Shown here: piece after piece, positions 1 to 10,352 of the stretch
How the letters are laid out: each line of letters opens with the position of its first letter
Position numbering within the stretch: position 1 is the stretch's first letter
DNA from: Camelus bactrianus
Taxonomy: Eukaryota > Chordata > Mammalia > Artiodactyla > Camelidae
NCBI RefSeq assembly: GCF_048773025.1
Contig: NC_133545.1
Coordinates: 75,602,001 to 75,666,000, forward strand
DNA length: 64,000 nucleotides
Direction: 5' to 3'
Position numbers and translations under genes: made by a program
Notes under the pieces: model-generated
Databases searched by the model: none
What the model was told of the DNA's origin: nothing
What the model saw: the letters and a program-made list of their open reading frames with translations, nothing else

Positions 1-65
1 TGCAGTCTGTCCTCCAACAGCACACACCTCATGGTATTAAAAGAAGGCACATTTCTTATCCTCCA

Positions 66-175
66 GTAACCCATTTATTCAGCAAACACTTAAAGAGTAT
101 CTACTACTTGAAAGGCAGAAGAAGGGATGTAAACAACCAGAAAAGAAGCAGTGTCCTTAACTACTTGGTGTCCTG
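66..175 (-). repeat. L2 LINE fragment, antisense (weak)
   Basis: The stretch 'ttcagcaaacacttaaagag' followed by a 'tatctactac' block resembles the reverse complement of the L2 3' end (cattcaacaaatatttattgagc...). The resemblance fades after about 110 bp. A MIR tail would look similar at this length, so the family is uncertain. Confidence 0.4.
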
Positions 176-964
176 AACACCAAGGAGTGTCTAGTTCAAA
201 AGGGAAGTGAGGATAGACTTGAGCCTTGAAGGGAGGGTGGGAATTTGATAGCAAACAGGGAATGGGTGTTCCATGTTAAGCAAATAGCACAAGTAAAGAC
301 TCCTGTGGCTAAAAAAGTTTATCTTAAGCCCCAAGAAAATGGCAAATACCAGAACCACTTCAACAAGCAGTTTCTCATGATAGATAGACAGGGTTGAGCC
401 CTTATTTTAAATTTCTCTCTCTCAGGATGGAAAACCAGCCCCTCTTAAGTTTTAATGGGTATTATTTTCTACTCATTTAACTTTTCTTCTTTGTTTTTTG
501 TTTGTTTGTTTTTATGTTTTGGCAAGTCTCTTCAGCTTCTCTTCAACTTTCTTATAACATAAATATCACAACTATACAAAATCCTCCTATGAAGCTTTCA
601 CTGGACAGTCTAGCATGAACTGCAGAAGTGATCGTCAGTTTATAAAAAGTCACAGTCCTCCTTCCATGTGTTCAGGGTTAAGTCCCTCCCCCTGGGGAAC
701 AACTCTGTGTTATCATCCATGTGAAAAGCATAAAGAAAGACAGAGCTTCAGGGTTCCATCCCTGTTTCCAAATATCATTTCCCGAACAGAGAGGACACAG
801 AACGCATGCAGATGTAATCCTAGTCGGAGTTAGTAATCTACTGCTGTTCTCTCTGGGTCATTTTCTTCCTGTTGTTAGTGGATTTCCTTTGTCTCCCTGT
901 GCGGTGAGACCAGGGCAAAGTTAGGAGGCAGGTGAAAAACTGTCCCACAAAAGGCAGGAACTAA
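176..964. other. No recognised gene or repeat
   Basis: No coding exon or named repeat was recognised. A short T-rich patch with TTTG units lies near 490-515. The open frames here are short, overlap each other and have no recognisable protein content. Confidence 0.5.
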
Positions 965-1140
965 CAGTTTTAATGCTTTACAGTTTGCAAAGCATTTCCA
1001 CATGGACTGCCTCTTTTAACTCACATGTTCATCTGTGTCGATTATCCCATTTTACAGAAGAGAATAGTGAGACACAGAGAGAGAAGGTAACTTCTCAGTA
1101 TCTTCCAGTCATTAGCAGCAAGTTCAAGCCAGGTCTTCTT
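965..1140 (-). repeat. MIR SINE, antisense
   Basis: The core 'cccattttacagaagagaa' followed by a 'gagacacagagagagaaggt' block is the reverse complement of the MIR core (CTCAGTTTCCTCATCTGTAAAATGGG in sense). Upstream, 'tttgcaaagcatttccacat' fits the MIR 3' side. This is a mammal-wide tRNA-derived SINE, old and well diverged. Confidence 0.72.
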
Positions 1141-1289
1141 GCCTGTCACACCTTATTGTCCAGTGATGCTGAGCTGCCTGGCAGCTGTCACATCCCATTC
1201 CTCCCTCTTCCTCTTCTGTTCTTCATGGGCAAACTTCTGTTTTCCCTCCTTCCCTGGCAAAAAGAGTGTCCCCTGGGTACTTTTATCTG

Positions 1290-1460
1290 AGCTACATGTC
1301 CCTAATATCACAGCTCATCACAGTGTTTTCCTCTGATTTGTTTGCCTGTTTTTCCCCCTTGCTGGCCTGAGCGTCTTTGAGAGCATGGATTAAGTCTTAT
1401 TTGTTTCAGTGTCCTCAGTGCCTCCCATAGGATCTGACAGGTAGTTGGTGCTTAAAAATG
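1290..1460 (+). repeat. L2 LINE 3' end, sense
   Basis: The order of blocks matches the L2 3' end: 'tgagcgtctttgagagcatg', a 'gtcttatttgtttcagtgtc' block, 'agtgcctcccataggatctg', then 'acaggtagttggtgctt'. The consensus reads gagggcagggac...ttgtctgttttgttcactgctg...gcctagcacatagtaggtgctca. Only the extreme 3' part is recognisable. Confidence 0.65.
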
Positions 1461-1723
1461 GTTAATTCCCTTTCTAGAGACTGGAGTTATAGTCGTGGTT
1501 GGAGTAAAAACACTGGTTTCCAGGAGCTTCTGTGTGCTGCAGCAACGTGACAAGGAACTGGGGGGAAGATGTCACTTCCTATGTAGTTTTCTGAGAGGTA
1601 GTGAGTTTCTGTGAGCTGATCCATAGCCGCCAGCCCTGCTGTCCTCTCACTTCCCAAGCCATGTTACTGAGTCCATGCTCATTCTGCTTGCTGCACAACA
1701 GGCCAGTAAATTGGGAGATGAGG

Positions 1724-2175
1724 TGTTAGGGCAAAGAATAATAACTTTATTTAGAAAACCAAGAAGATGGAGGATTGATATCCTAGAGAACTATGTTCCC
1801 CAAGTCAGAATTTAGGCTCCTTTTATACTAAAAAGGGGAGGGGATGTGGTTGGTTGTTGCAAGCTTCTTGGTGTGGGAATACTTTGTTCTTGCAGCTGTC
1901 CATGTAAGTCAGGTCATGGTGTCCCTGTAAACCTCCAACGAGACAAATGTTATTCTCTATTCTGCAACTTTTTTAGCTTTATCTGAATGGGAAAGTGTTA
2001 AACCCTTAAAGGTTAGAGCTTTGAGAATAGGCTCTCCTGTATGTTTCAGGCTATAGTCAACATTCTTTTTACAAAAGGTGCAGAACTAGCATGACTAAGC
2101 AACGGAAACAGAGCACAGGGTTAGAGCCAAAGGAACAGACCAAATACGGAGTCAGATTTGTTCTTCCCTGTTACA
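1724..2175 (-). mobile_element. Solo LTR of an ERV1-like endogenous retrovirus (fossil)
   Basis: The antisense block runs from a TG-type edge (tgttagg on the plus strand) to a CA-type edge (gttaca). Read on the minus strand it starts TGTAACAGGG, has a TATA-like box (plus-strand complement near 1810-1820) and an AATAAA signal close to its end (complement near 1742-1750), an LTR layout. No primer-binding site or internal retroviral sequence follows on the expected side, so it is most simply a solo LTR. No clean short target duplication was found. The family name was not recognised. It is an old, non-coding fossil about 450 bp long. Confidence 0.58.
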
Positions 2176-4164
2176 GGCATGTTGGTTTGTTGGGTGAACA
2201 AAGCCCTGGTGCAGCTCTAGGTACTAGAGTAAGCATCTTGGTACTAAGAGGTTTGAAATTAGAGTGAATGTTGGTATTTTGCGCAGTTTTCATTTTGCTG
2301 GGTAATTTGATTTTTATTTATTACTGCTATAATGATGTTTTCCCACATCTATTCTGTAACTAAGTGAGGTCAGAGTAAATTGTCTGAGAATCCTGCTGTG
2401 TTCTTCTGTTCTTAAGGTGATCATGTTACCCTGAAGTGGCTGCCCAAGATACCCAAGGGATTGGATAGAGGGCTATATGAAGACTCTGGGAGAGAATTAG
2501 AACTTGACTTGTCATGTATTTTTACAGATTGATATCCTTGAGCAGTCATCCCGGGTCAGGTTACTTATAGAAGTTCAAAGAAGAAGGCAAGTATTCTCAG
2601 TTGTGGTCTGAACCTGCCAATTAACTTTTATTTAAAAGACCAGTTTGGCATAAATTACACTGCAACTAAAGTTGTATTTGGCAGCTTCTGTCCATCATTT
2701 AATGGGAGAATATAATTAACCCTATCTGGTAGATCAGTTCTTTCAGCTACCATGGGGCATATTCTTAAGATTATTCATAATGACAAGTTCTTTAATTGCA
2801 ATCTTACTAAAGAAAATTAAATATTCTACATAGACTATACTGAGGTTCCTTAGTTTATGAGTTATGCTTGAAAAAGTTCAGTTTTTAATTACCTGTCATC
2901 TGATTTTTACCAGATTGCATAAATATTAAGTGAAAAAAATCTAGAAATTTGGCCTCAAAGACAGTATCCTTTCCACTCAGCCAAACTAACAAACTCAAAT
3001 AACCTTTAAACACTGCCTAAATGGCCCAGTCTCTAATTTCTGTGAAAATTGCAGACATTTCAAACATTTTCTCAACATTTTCACCTCAAAAATTTCAGCC
3101 TCCTCCTTCTCCAAACCTTTCATAATGACCGTTGATGAGTTTTCCATTATACATCATTTGGAATCATTTTTATAAACACTCTGTGTTGGTGAAGACAGCC
3201 GCCATTTATAAAGGTTGATTAGACTATATCCATGTGCCTAATTACATTGTTGTAAGTAATTTAGAGCTATGAATTTTTATGTTGATATCTCCACTCGAGT
3301 CTTATAGAAATAACAAAATGTATAAAATTTTCCTGTTTGTTACGTAGAGAGGAAGCTCTAGGGCCAATTGTTGTCTGGGTCTGGGCCCGAGTTGTGGCCT
3401 TGACTGTTGGGTCACTTCACTTCTTCGCTGTAGCAAGGGCTCTTATTCCGTATACAGTGATTGGAAATAGCACAAGTAATAAACTACATATGGAGAAAAT
3501 CAAGATTCTCAGCCACAAACTCTAGACACAATAGAACATGGCTATTCTAAGCTTATTCCGAGGATTTATCCCAAATTTGTTTATAAAGATTCTTGAAATT
3601 CTTGGAGGAAAAGAAAATTTTAGAGATAATATTATATTTGCACATATTTCAAAGGCTATCAGATGGAATTTTTAGAAGTGTATTTGGCATAACATTTAAA
3701 CTAACATTTTCATTAAATAAAAACAGCCAAATCAATTTCAGCAGTGTTCAGAAGACCAGAAAATAATTTGGGTTTACCAAACAGAAAAGGACAGAGACCA
3801 ATGGAGAAGAAAAAACAAAACAAACAAACAAACAAAAAAACCAGAGCATAACCTTTTGAATGACTTAGAATTTGAAAAACAAAAGCAGAAATCCTAAACT
3901 CAAACTTTATTTAAGGAAAAAGAAGCTACCTAGTGCCAGATATTTTTCAGAAATTCAATTTGGAAAGGAGAATATTCAGAAAATGTAAGTAAAGGCAAAC
4001 TAGATTTATTCTAGAAACAGCCATAAAAAAACTTATACATTCTCTGTTTTTGCTATTGGTATTTGAGTGGCTCAGCTGCAGACCTTTCATTAAGACAAAG
4101 ATTCAGAAAACTGAAGAGAGAACCTGGTGAAGAGAAAACAAATCCTGAAAATTATTAAGGGAAC
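2176..4164. other. AT-rich DNA without recognised features
   Basis: About 2 kb with no confident repeat or exon. A short (AAAC)n patch sits near 3815-3838. The stretch at 3340-3480 is more GC-rich than its neighbours but shows no recognisable protein or repeat. Confidence 0.5.
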
Positions 4165-4480
4165 AATGGAATTAAATTATAAGGAAAGATTAAAGTAGCA
4201 AAAAATGTGTAGCTTTGCTTAGAAGAGACTCAATGGAGTGATGATAACAGTCTACAAACATTTAAAAGGTGTAAAACACCGAGAGAAAGAGGAATTATTT
4301 AGCATGATGCCACACGGGTATAATCAAAAATAGCGGGATAAACTCAAAAAGGTTATCAAAAAGACCTTCCAACCAGTAAATACTTTTGGATGACTGAATA
4401 GTTACTCCCACTGGAAGTGCTGCAGGTTTAAAACATTGAGCAAATAAAACAGGAAAGTTCCTCTTTTTTATTACCAGTCT
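4165..4480 (+). repeat. CR1/L3-type ancient LINE fragment (tentative)
   Basis: The order 'aaggaaagattaaagtagca', 'gtgtagctttgcttagaaga', 'aacagtctacaaacatttaa' and a 'gagaaagaggaatta' block recalls the L3/CR1 consensus (ggaaagattgaag...gtagcttagcttggagaaga...tcttcaaatatttgaaggg...ggaagagggattagac). Divergence is high, as expected for this old family. No reading frame survives. Confidence 0.45.
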
Positions 4481-4639
4481 GATCACTTAGTCCATTAATA
4501 TTCTCAGATCCAAATTCCAGGGAGGTGGGAGAGACCCCACAACCTAATTAAAGTAACTTTATATGAAAGTTTAAATTAGGGAGTTGTGTCTGTTTGCTTC
4601 GCCAAGGGCTTTTGCAAATAAACTGCTTATTCTTTTCTA

Positions 4640-4957
4640 GTTCACCTTCCTTGGCAAACTCTTTCTTTGAGACTCAGTTCAGATATCGTACTAGAGAAGG
4701 CTTTGCCACACAGGTAAGGGGTAGTTATTTGACTTGGGTCCTTCCGAGATAGAGTGAGGATGCCTGCACCCCAGCACATAGCACAGTGTAGCTTAGTGTG
4801 TGGAATCCGAGTTTAATTGCCTGTCTGGGTGCCTTTAGGGCAAGGACTGTGTCTTCTTCACCTCTGCACCCCTAGCACTTCTCCAGGCACTGTGTGTAGA
4901 GTAGACACTGCAGAATTTTATTACCTGGATGACTGAATGAATGAATGAATGAATGAG
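4640..4957 (+). repeat. L2 LINE 3' end with GAAT tail, sense
   Basis: This is a clear L2 3' end. 'gggcaaggactgtgtcttct', 'cccctagcacttctccaggc' and a terminal run of GAAT units (about 4932-4955) match the family's gagggcagggact...ccagcgcctagaacagtgcc...ttgaatgaatgaa end. The 5' part ('tttgagactcagttcagata') is also L2-like. Confidence 0.8.
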
Positions 4958-6556
4958 GAAAAGATACAATTAATGATAGAGCTATTCAGCTTTTCTCCTT
5001 TTGAGTGCACTACTTTGGTCTTTGGATAAGTTTTTAATTCTCAGATCTCTTTATACCATTTTTACAAGTGTGCTTAAAGATATCTTTGGAGGAGAAAACA
5101 AAGGAGAAAAAATTATGAAGTAAACCTCCAGGATCTCTCCAGAATGGCCTGTGGTTTTGGTGGCACCGGGGATCAAAATGAGCCTAAGTGCTCAATCTCT
5201 CTTATTATAAGACAGAAAGCCTATTATGGAGGTGTCATTTCTTTGCAGTGTTTAGAGCTGGGTCAGCACGGTACAGCTACCAGGCCTGGTCTGGCCTGCC
5301 ACCTGGTTTTGTGCAGCTTATTACCTAAGAATGATCTTTGCATTTTGATATGATTGAAAAAAATCAAAAGAAGAGTATTTTGCGATGTGAAAATTACATG
5401 AAATTCTCATTTCAGTGGCCATAGACAAAGATTTCCTGGAATACAGCCATGCTCATTTGTTGACATACTAATCTATGGTTGCTTTTGTGCTATAACAATA
5501 TAATTTGTGGAGTTATAGCAGATTATATGGCCTGAAGTTCAAAGATCTGTCTGGCCCTTTGAAGAAAAGCTTGGCTGATCCTTTTTCTAGAGAGAGAATA
5601 GAGTTTTACCCTACTCTCAAGAAGAATGGTGTCTTGTATCTTGGTCGATAGGCTAAATCTTTAAATAATTATTTTAATGCGATCACTTAGACAATTGTTT
5701 TCTTGATTTCCTACTTTCTGTAATAGATATGGGTGAAATAGTCATGTTTAATATTTGAAATGAAACATTTTTAAATTTTCAAAATATAATTACAATTAAT
5801 TAAATATCTTTGGAGTTAGACTTTAAGCCAAATGAAGCAAAGATTTCTTTTTTAAATGCTTATGTGATTCATTAGAGATCAATAATGATTTGATTATAGG
5901 TCCATTTTTACTGAAGTAAAATTCTTCGCGAAATGCACACTATATTTTAGAGCATATATTTTGAAGGGTAATATCTGACTTGAGAATCAAGGTTACTGAC
6001 TTTTGACTCTGGTTAGTAGCAGTAAATCACAGTAGTCACTTCTCCAGTCATAAAAAGGATCAGAATTGAGCCATAAAATTATAAGACAAACTGCACTGGT
6101 TCAAACTAGCACTTTGTCTCCGTGCTTTTCTGCCTCTACTGTGTCAGAGAAGCCTTTTAAGGAGGCAGAGTAGCTGACCTCCATGAATCAGACCAGAAAA
6201 ACTCAGGTGAGCAGGTCGCCCTCTTTTTTGGTGGTAACCAGCTACCTGTGAACCTAGCTAAATATTTATTGAACCATTTTGTATTTTCATCTTCTATGCT
6301 ACCTTATAGGGACTCTAAGTTCCTTGACTTTGTAATTGATTATCTATGTAGTTCAAGCAAAAATAAGCAAATAAACTCCTCTAGAACTACCTGTACAAAG
6401 GAGGTGAAAATTAGGTTGTTCTCAAATTTGTTGTTTCACCCTGGTCTACTGCTGATACTTGCTAATTGACTGATCAGGTCCATAAAATTTTCTCAACAAA
6501 ATGTTACACCTACTGTAGTTACCTGAGGTTTGAAGGGGAGGAGTGTGGGTGAGTGA
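4958..6556. other. No recognised gene or repeat
   Basis: About 1.6 kb of AT-rich DNA. No exon, RNA gene or named repeat was recognised; the short open frames here have no recognisable content. Confidence 0.45.
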
Positions 6557-6579
6557 GTGTGTGTGTGTGTGTGTGTGTG
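6557..6579. repeat. (GT)n microsatellite
   Basis: An uninterrupted GT run of about 11 units, preceded by an impure GAGT/GTGG patch. It is likely to vary in length between individuals. Confidence 0.95.
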
Positions 6580-6939
6580 ATTTTTTATGTCTCTAATAAA
6601 TTTCGGTGGGTAGTTTTTTCAAAATAGTGTTGATTCTATTTGTGAGATCTTACTTTTTACTTAAGGTAAGATCATGATGGGATTGTTTTTCTAATATGTT
6701 CAGCCTGTTTTCCTACTGATTAGATTTTTGAGCCTAGCAGAACAGTTTAAGTAATGCAAAATTACAGAATGAAGTAAAAAATGACATTTGAGATATTGCT
6801 TTCTCCTGTTTAATATTTTATGGTATTAAAAACTATTATTTTGCCTCCCTGCACTTTTACTTATAAATAATGTAGAAATGACAGGAAATAAAATATTTTT
6901 CATTGCTGACCTCAGTAGTACATTTACTACTTAACTTAT

Positions 6940-7116
6940 TAGGTGAGCAGTAAAGTAAAAATAAAATCCAGGGGATCAACTGTATGGTGATGGGTGGAAA
7001 GTCAGTTTTTGGTGGTGACATGCTATAATGTGTACAGAAGTAGGAATAGAATGTGTACACATGTAGTTACGTAGTGTTATAAACCAGTGTTACCTCAATT
7101 AAAAAAAAAAAAAACA
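6940..7116 (+). repeat. L1 LINE 3' end with poly-A, sense
   Basis: 'tcaactgtatggtgatgggt', 'ggtggtgacatgctataatg' and 'ataaaccagtgttacctcaa' followed by about 14 A match the 3' untranslated end of an L1 of the placental L1MA/L1MB grade. The element is strongly 5'-truncated. Its 5' edge is blurred and no target duplication was confirmed. Confidence 0.62.
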
Positions 7117-7124
7117 TGTTCCCA

Positions 7125-7383
7125 AACAATGATTGCTAAGATTTACTTGGGAGTTATCATGTTCCTGGCATTCTCCTAAGTGCTTTACATAAACTTTCTC
7201 TCTTCATCCTGTCAATAGTCTAACAAACTAGGTGCTGTGATTATCTTCATGTTATGAACTGGGCAAAGAGAAGGTAGGTAAGCTGTCTAAAGTCACACAA
7301 TAACAGTGGATCCAGGATTCAAATTCAAACTATTTTCAATCAAAAGTCCAAGATTTTAACCACTGTACTATACTGCCTCCCAA
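7125..7383 (-). repeat. MIR SINE, near full length, antisense
   Basis: Almost the whole MIR is readable in reverse: a 'cattctcctaagtgctttac' block, 'cttcatgttatgaactgggc', 'ctaaagtcacacaataacag' and 'ttttaaccactgtactatac'. The last block is the complement of the tRNA-like head (TAGCATAGTGGTTAA). It lies directly downstream of the L1 poly-A tail at 7116. Confidence 0.85.
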
Positions 7384-7504
7384 TCATTATATTCCTGATG
7401 ACAATTTTTTAAATTATAAATTTTGCTTTTAGAACTTTGGGGCAAAACAGAATACTTAAAGCATGGATATGTCTGAGAAGATTTAGATTTGGCATATATT
7501 AGTT

Positions 7505-7690
7505 TATTACATGTTAGGCTGTAGGCCAGCCACATTCACTTCCTCTAATTCCCTTTATTCCTCCCAAGAGCTTGAGAAGTAAGATTCATTATTCCTGTTT
7601 ATAAAATAGGAAATGGAAGCTTAAAAAAGTTAGCAAGTTTTCCTAAATCGAACAGGTAAAGTGACAGCTAGAATTCTAACACAGAGTGAC
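7505..7690 (-). repeat. MIR SINE, antisense
   Basis: 'attcctgtttataaaatagg', 'aaatggaagcttaaaaaagt' and 'agtgacagctagaattctaa' follow the reversed MIR order of core, GAGGTTAAGTAAC box and GGCAGAGCCAGGATT box. Confidence 0.7.
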
Positions 7691-8079
7691 TCATTTCTAA
7701 CTGTATCTGGCTAGGAGTCTCTTTTACCTTTATTGTCCTCTAGATAAGGATTCATAAATTTTCACAAGTATGCTGTCAAGTCAAAGTCTTCACTAATTTA
7801 AAGCTTTCCATTTATAACCCAGCCACTCTCCACCTAGATCCTTGCCAATTGGGAGCTTTCTGGTGAGCTGGGACCCAGATGAATGGAGATGTAATTGTGC
7901 TGCAGATATATTCCTATTTGCCTGGAATCTGTGAGTCCAGTGATTGTAGACTTGGGCCCGCACAGCATCCTTGCAGGCAGGCGTTAGAGGGAGAGTTTTA
8001 CCTGCAGAATGCAGGCTGAGCTGGACATGTTAAGAGAACAGTTTCATAGCCGACACTAGCAGTGATTGTACGGGGTCAA

Positions 8080-8625
8080 AGAGATAACTAATATATATTG
8101 CTGCTGTAGACTGAATGTTTGTGTCCCCCCAAAATTCACATGTTGAAACCTAATCCCCACTGTGATGGTATCAGCAGGTAGGGCCTTTGGGAGTGATTAG
8201 GTGATATAAGAGACCCCAGAAATCTCCCTCATCCCTTCCATCATACGAGGACACAACAAGAATACGACCATCTGTGAACCAGGAATCAGGCCTATACCAG
8301 ATATTAAATCTTCTGGTGCTTGATCTTGGACTTCCCAGCCTCTAGAACTGTAAGAAATAAATTTCTGTCATTTATAGGTCACCGAGTTTATGATATTCTG
8401 TTATAGCAGCACAGAAAGGCTAAGACAGTTGCCTATCTGCTATATGCCAGGGAATTCATATATTTTCTATCATTGATTCCTCAGAATCACCCTAGGATGT
8501 TGTTATAACTATCTCCATTTTAGTTAATAGATGAATTAAAGTCAGAGGGTGAGTAACATTCCCACAGTTTGTGTGGTAGAATTCAGACCCAGATCAAATG
8601 ACTCCAGAGCCCATGATCTTTCTAC
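8080..8625 (-). repeat. MIR SINE, antisense, split by an MLT1 LTR
   Basis: The MIR continues across the LTR at 8102-8427: 'aactaatatatattgc' on the left joins 'gcctatctgctatatgccag' on the right, restoring the reversed MIR 3' end (aacatttattgagcgcctactatgtgccag). The rest runs through 'atctccattttagttaatag' to 'gagcccatgatctttctact'. The MIR is therefore older than the LTR. Confidence 0.8.
8102..8427 (+). mobile_element. MLT1-class MaLR (ERVL) solo LTR (fossil)
   Basis: The sequence begins TGCTGTAGACTGAATG and ends CTAAGACA. The diagnostic blocks 'aaattcacatgttgaaacct', 'cttgatcttggacttcccag' and 'agaactgtaagaaataaatt' mark an MLT1A/MST-grade MaLR LTR. It is flanked by the 5-bp repeats attgc (8097-8101) and gttgc (8428-8432), one mismatch, as the family usually leaves. 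No internal region is present, so it is a solo LTR. It is an old, non-coding fossil. Confidence 0.88.
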
Positions 8626-8934
8626 TGAATTAAATTCATTCTCAGAGAAAGATATGTGTAGGTGTGTAGGAAGAAAATGTGATGTCATTGCTGCTGCACG
8701 GTGGCCAGCTCGTGTCAGGTGTCCCAGGTCACTGACTGGGAAATGCAATGGAGACAATAGATATTCACTGTCCTCTTCTTGTGACCAAAGGCAGTGTGCT
8801 AAAGCCAGTGGAATTCAAAAAGACATACAACACATGCTCTACTTTCAGGGAATTTATAGTTTAGGGAACATTCTAGGATATCTACAGTGTCTGTCTTTCT
8901 GGAAAACTGTGCTTAATAACCTATACCTCTTTGG

Positions 8935-9090
8935 TTATGAGTTAGAAAGCCCTTAGACTTTGGCCACTTAATAGCTGGTGGATCTTGGGTAGCCTCGGGA
9001 ACCCTTCTGAGCCACAGTTACTCTTACAAGACTTACCTCATTAGGTTGAAGTGAGGGTTCAAAGGATATCCTGAATAACACCTCTGACCC
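8935..9090 (+). repeat. MIR SINE, sense
   Basis: 'actttggccacttaatagct', 'gtggatcttgggtagcctcg' and 'ttctgagccacagttactct' match the MIR order CCACTTACTAGCTGTGTGACCTTGGGCAAG...CTCTGTGCCTCAGTTTCC. Both ends are truncated. Confidence 0.68.
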
Positions 9091-9139
9091 TCTGTTGGAT
9101 GTAAGAATTACTCCTTCTTTTTCCAGGTTACTCTCACGT

Positions 9140-9440
9140 AGATGCCAATTGCTTAGCTAGATGCTAATTTCACTCTGCTAGGTTCTGTGGTTGGGGGAAG
9201 ATTATAAAACATAATCCTTGCCCTTAAGTAATTTAAAGTTTTGAGCAGATAGTCAAGAACAAAAATTGTTTTAAGAGTAGATAGGATAAGTTCTATAAAA
9301 AAGGCACAAAAACTGCTATGTGGATCTTATGAAGCAAAAGAAATTAAGAATGGAGAAAACCTTGGTGTCACTGGGGTGTGACCTAGGACTTAAAAGATGT
9401 TTAGGATCTCAACCTGAGAGGTGACGGGAACATAATCAGT
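9140..9440 (-). repeat. L2 LINE fragment, antisense
   Basis: The pattern 'gctaggttctgtggttgggg', 'aaaacataatccttgccctt' and later 'ctaggacttaaaagatgttt' follows the reversed L2 3' region (ctaggcactgggg...cagtccctgccctcatggag...tgaccttgaaggatg). It is diverged and the edges are approximate. Confidence 0.5.
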
Positions 9441-9534
9441 AGAGCTCAACTAAGTTCTTTGTGCCTCATTTCCCATTTGTGGTGAAATAATTTTATTTGA
9501 ATTATCACATTTTCTTTCATGGCAACCATCTAGA

Positions 9535-10187
9535 AAGTTTAAGTAAAAGTTGCATGACTAATAATTCCCCATTTTTCCCTCTCCACAGTCCCTGACAAGC
9601 ACCATTCCACTCTTTGATTCTGTGAATTTGATGATTTTAGATACCTCATTTAAGTGGAATCATGCGACTTCCTGTGACTGGCTTATTTTATTTACCTTAA
9701 TGTCTTTGAGGTTCGTTCATGCTGTCATATATTACAGAACTTTCTTCTTATTAAGGCTAAATAATATTCCATTGTATGTATCTATCAAAATTTGTCTATC
9801 CATTTATATGCTGATTGATATTTAAGGTGTTTCTACATCTTGGCTGTTGTCAGTAATGCTGCAATAAATGTGGGAATACTAATATCTCTTTGAGATACTG
9901 ATTTCAGCTCTTTTAATAAATAGCCAGAAGTGGAATTGCTGGATTGTATGGTAGTTCTACTTTTAATATTTTGAGGAAACTCCATACTGTTTCCCATAAC
10001 AGCTACACCATTTTGCAATGCACAGGGTTCCAATTTCTCTACATGCTTGACAACACTTGGCTTTTGTTGTTTGATAATAGCCGTCCTGATAGGTATAAGG
10101 TGATATCTCATTGTGGTTTTGAATTTGCATTTCCCTGATGTTGAGTACCTTTTCTGTACCTGTTGGCCACTTGTATGGCATCTTTGG
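9535..10187 (-). repeat. L1 LINE, inverted 5' segment of a twin-primed copy
   Basis: Read on the plus strand, this is reversed L1 ORF2 end and 3' UTR: 'ggaattgctggattgtatgg', 'atctcattgtggttttgaat' and 'gttgagtaccttttctgtac' are complements of the ORF2 C-terminal region. It is joined head to head with the sense L1 tail at 10188. The L1 position reached at its left edge (complement of a 'catttttccctctccacagt' block, just past the gccaggggctgggg region) is the position where the sense segment begins. That is the layout left by twin priming. Its reading frame is decayed. Confidence 0.88.
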
Positions 10188-10352
10188 AGTTACTAATCAA
10201 GGGACATAAAGTTGCCATTAAGCATGACTAAAGAGAGCTAGAGATCTGCTGTACAGCATTGTACCCATAGTCAACAATAATGTTTTGTACCCTCAAAAAT
10301 TTGTGAAAAGGGTAGAGTTCATGTTAATTGTCCTTACAATAAAATAATTTTT
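10188..10352 (+). repeat. L1 LINE, 3' segment of the twin-primed copy
   Basis: 'aatcaagggacataaagttg', 'agagatctgctgtacagcat' and 'ccatagtcaacaataatgtt' match an L1 3' UTR in sense, ending in an AATAAA-like signal (about 10339) and a short, decayed A/T tail. It joins the inverted segment at about 10183-10190. Confidence 0.8.

Noticed and set aside
6645-6672. Hairpin gatcttac / gtaagatc as a possible microRNA precursor
   Set aside because: The stem is only 8 bp with a 12-bp loop, far short of a microRNA hairpin.
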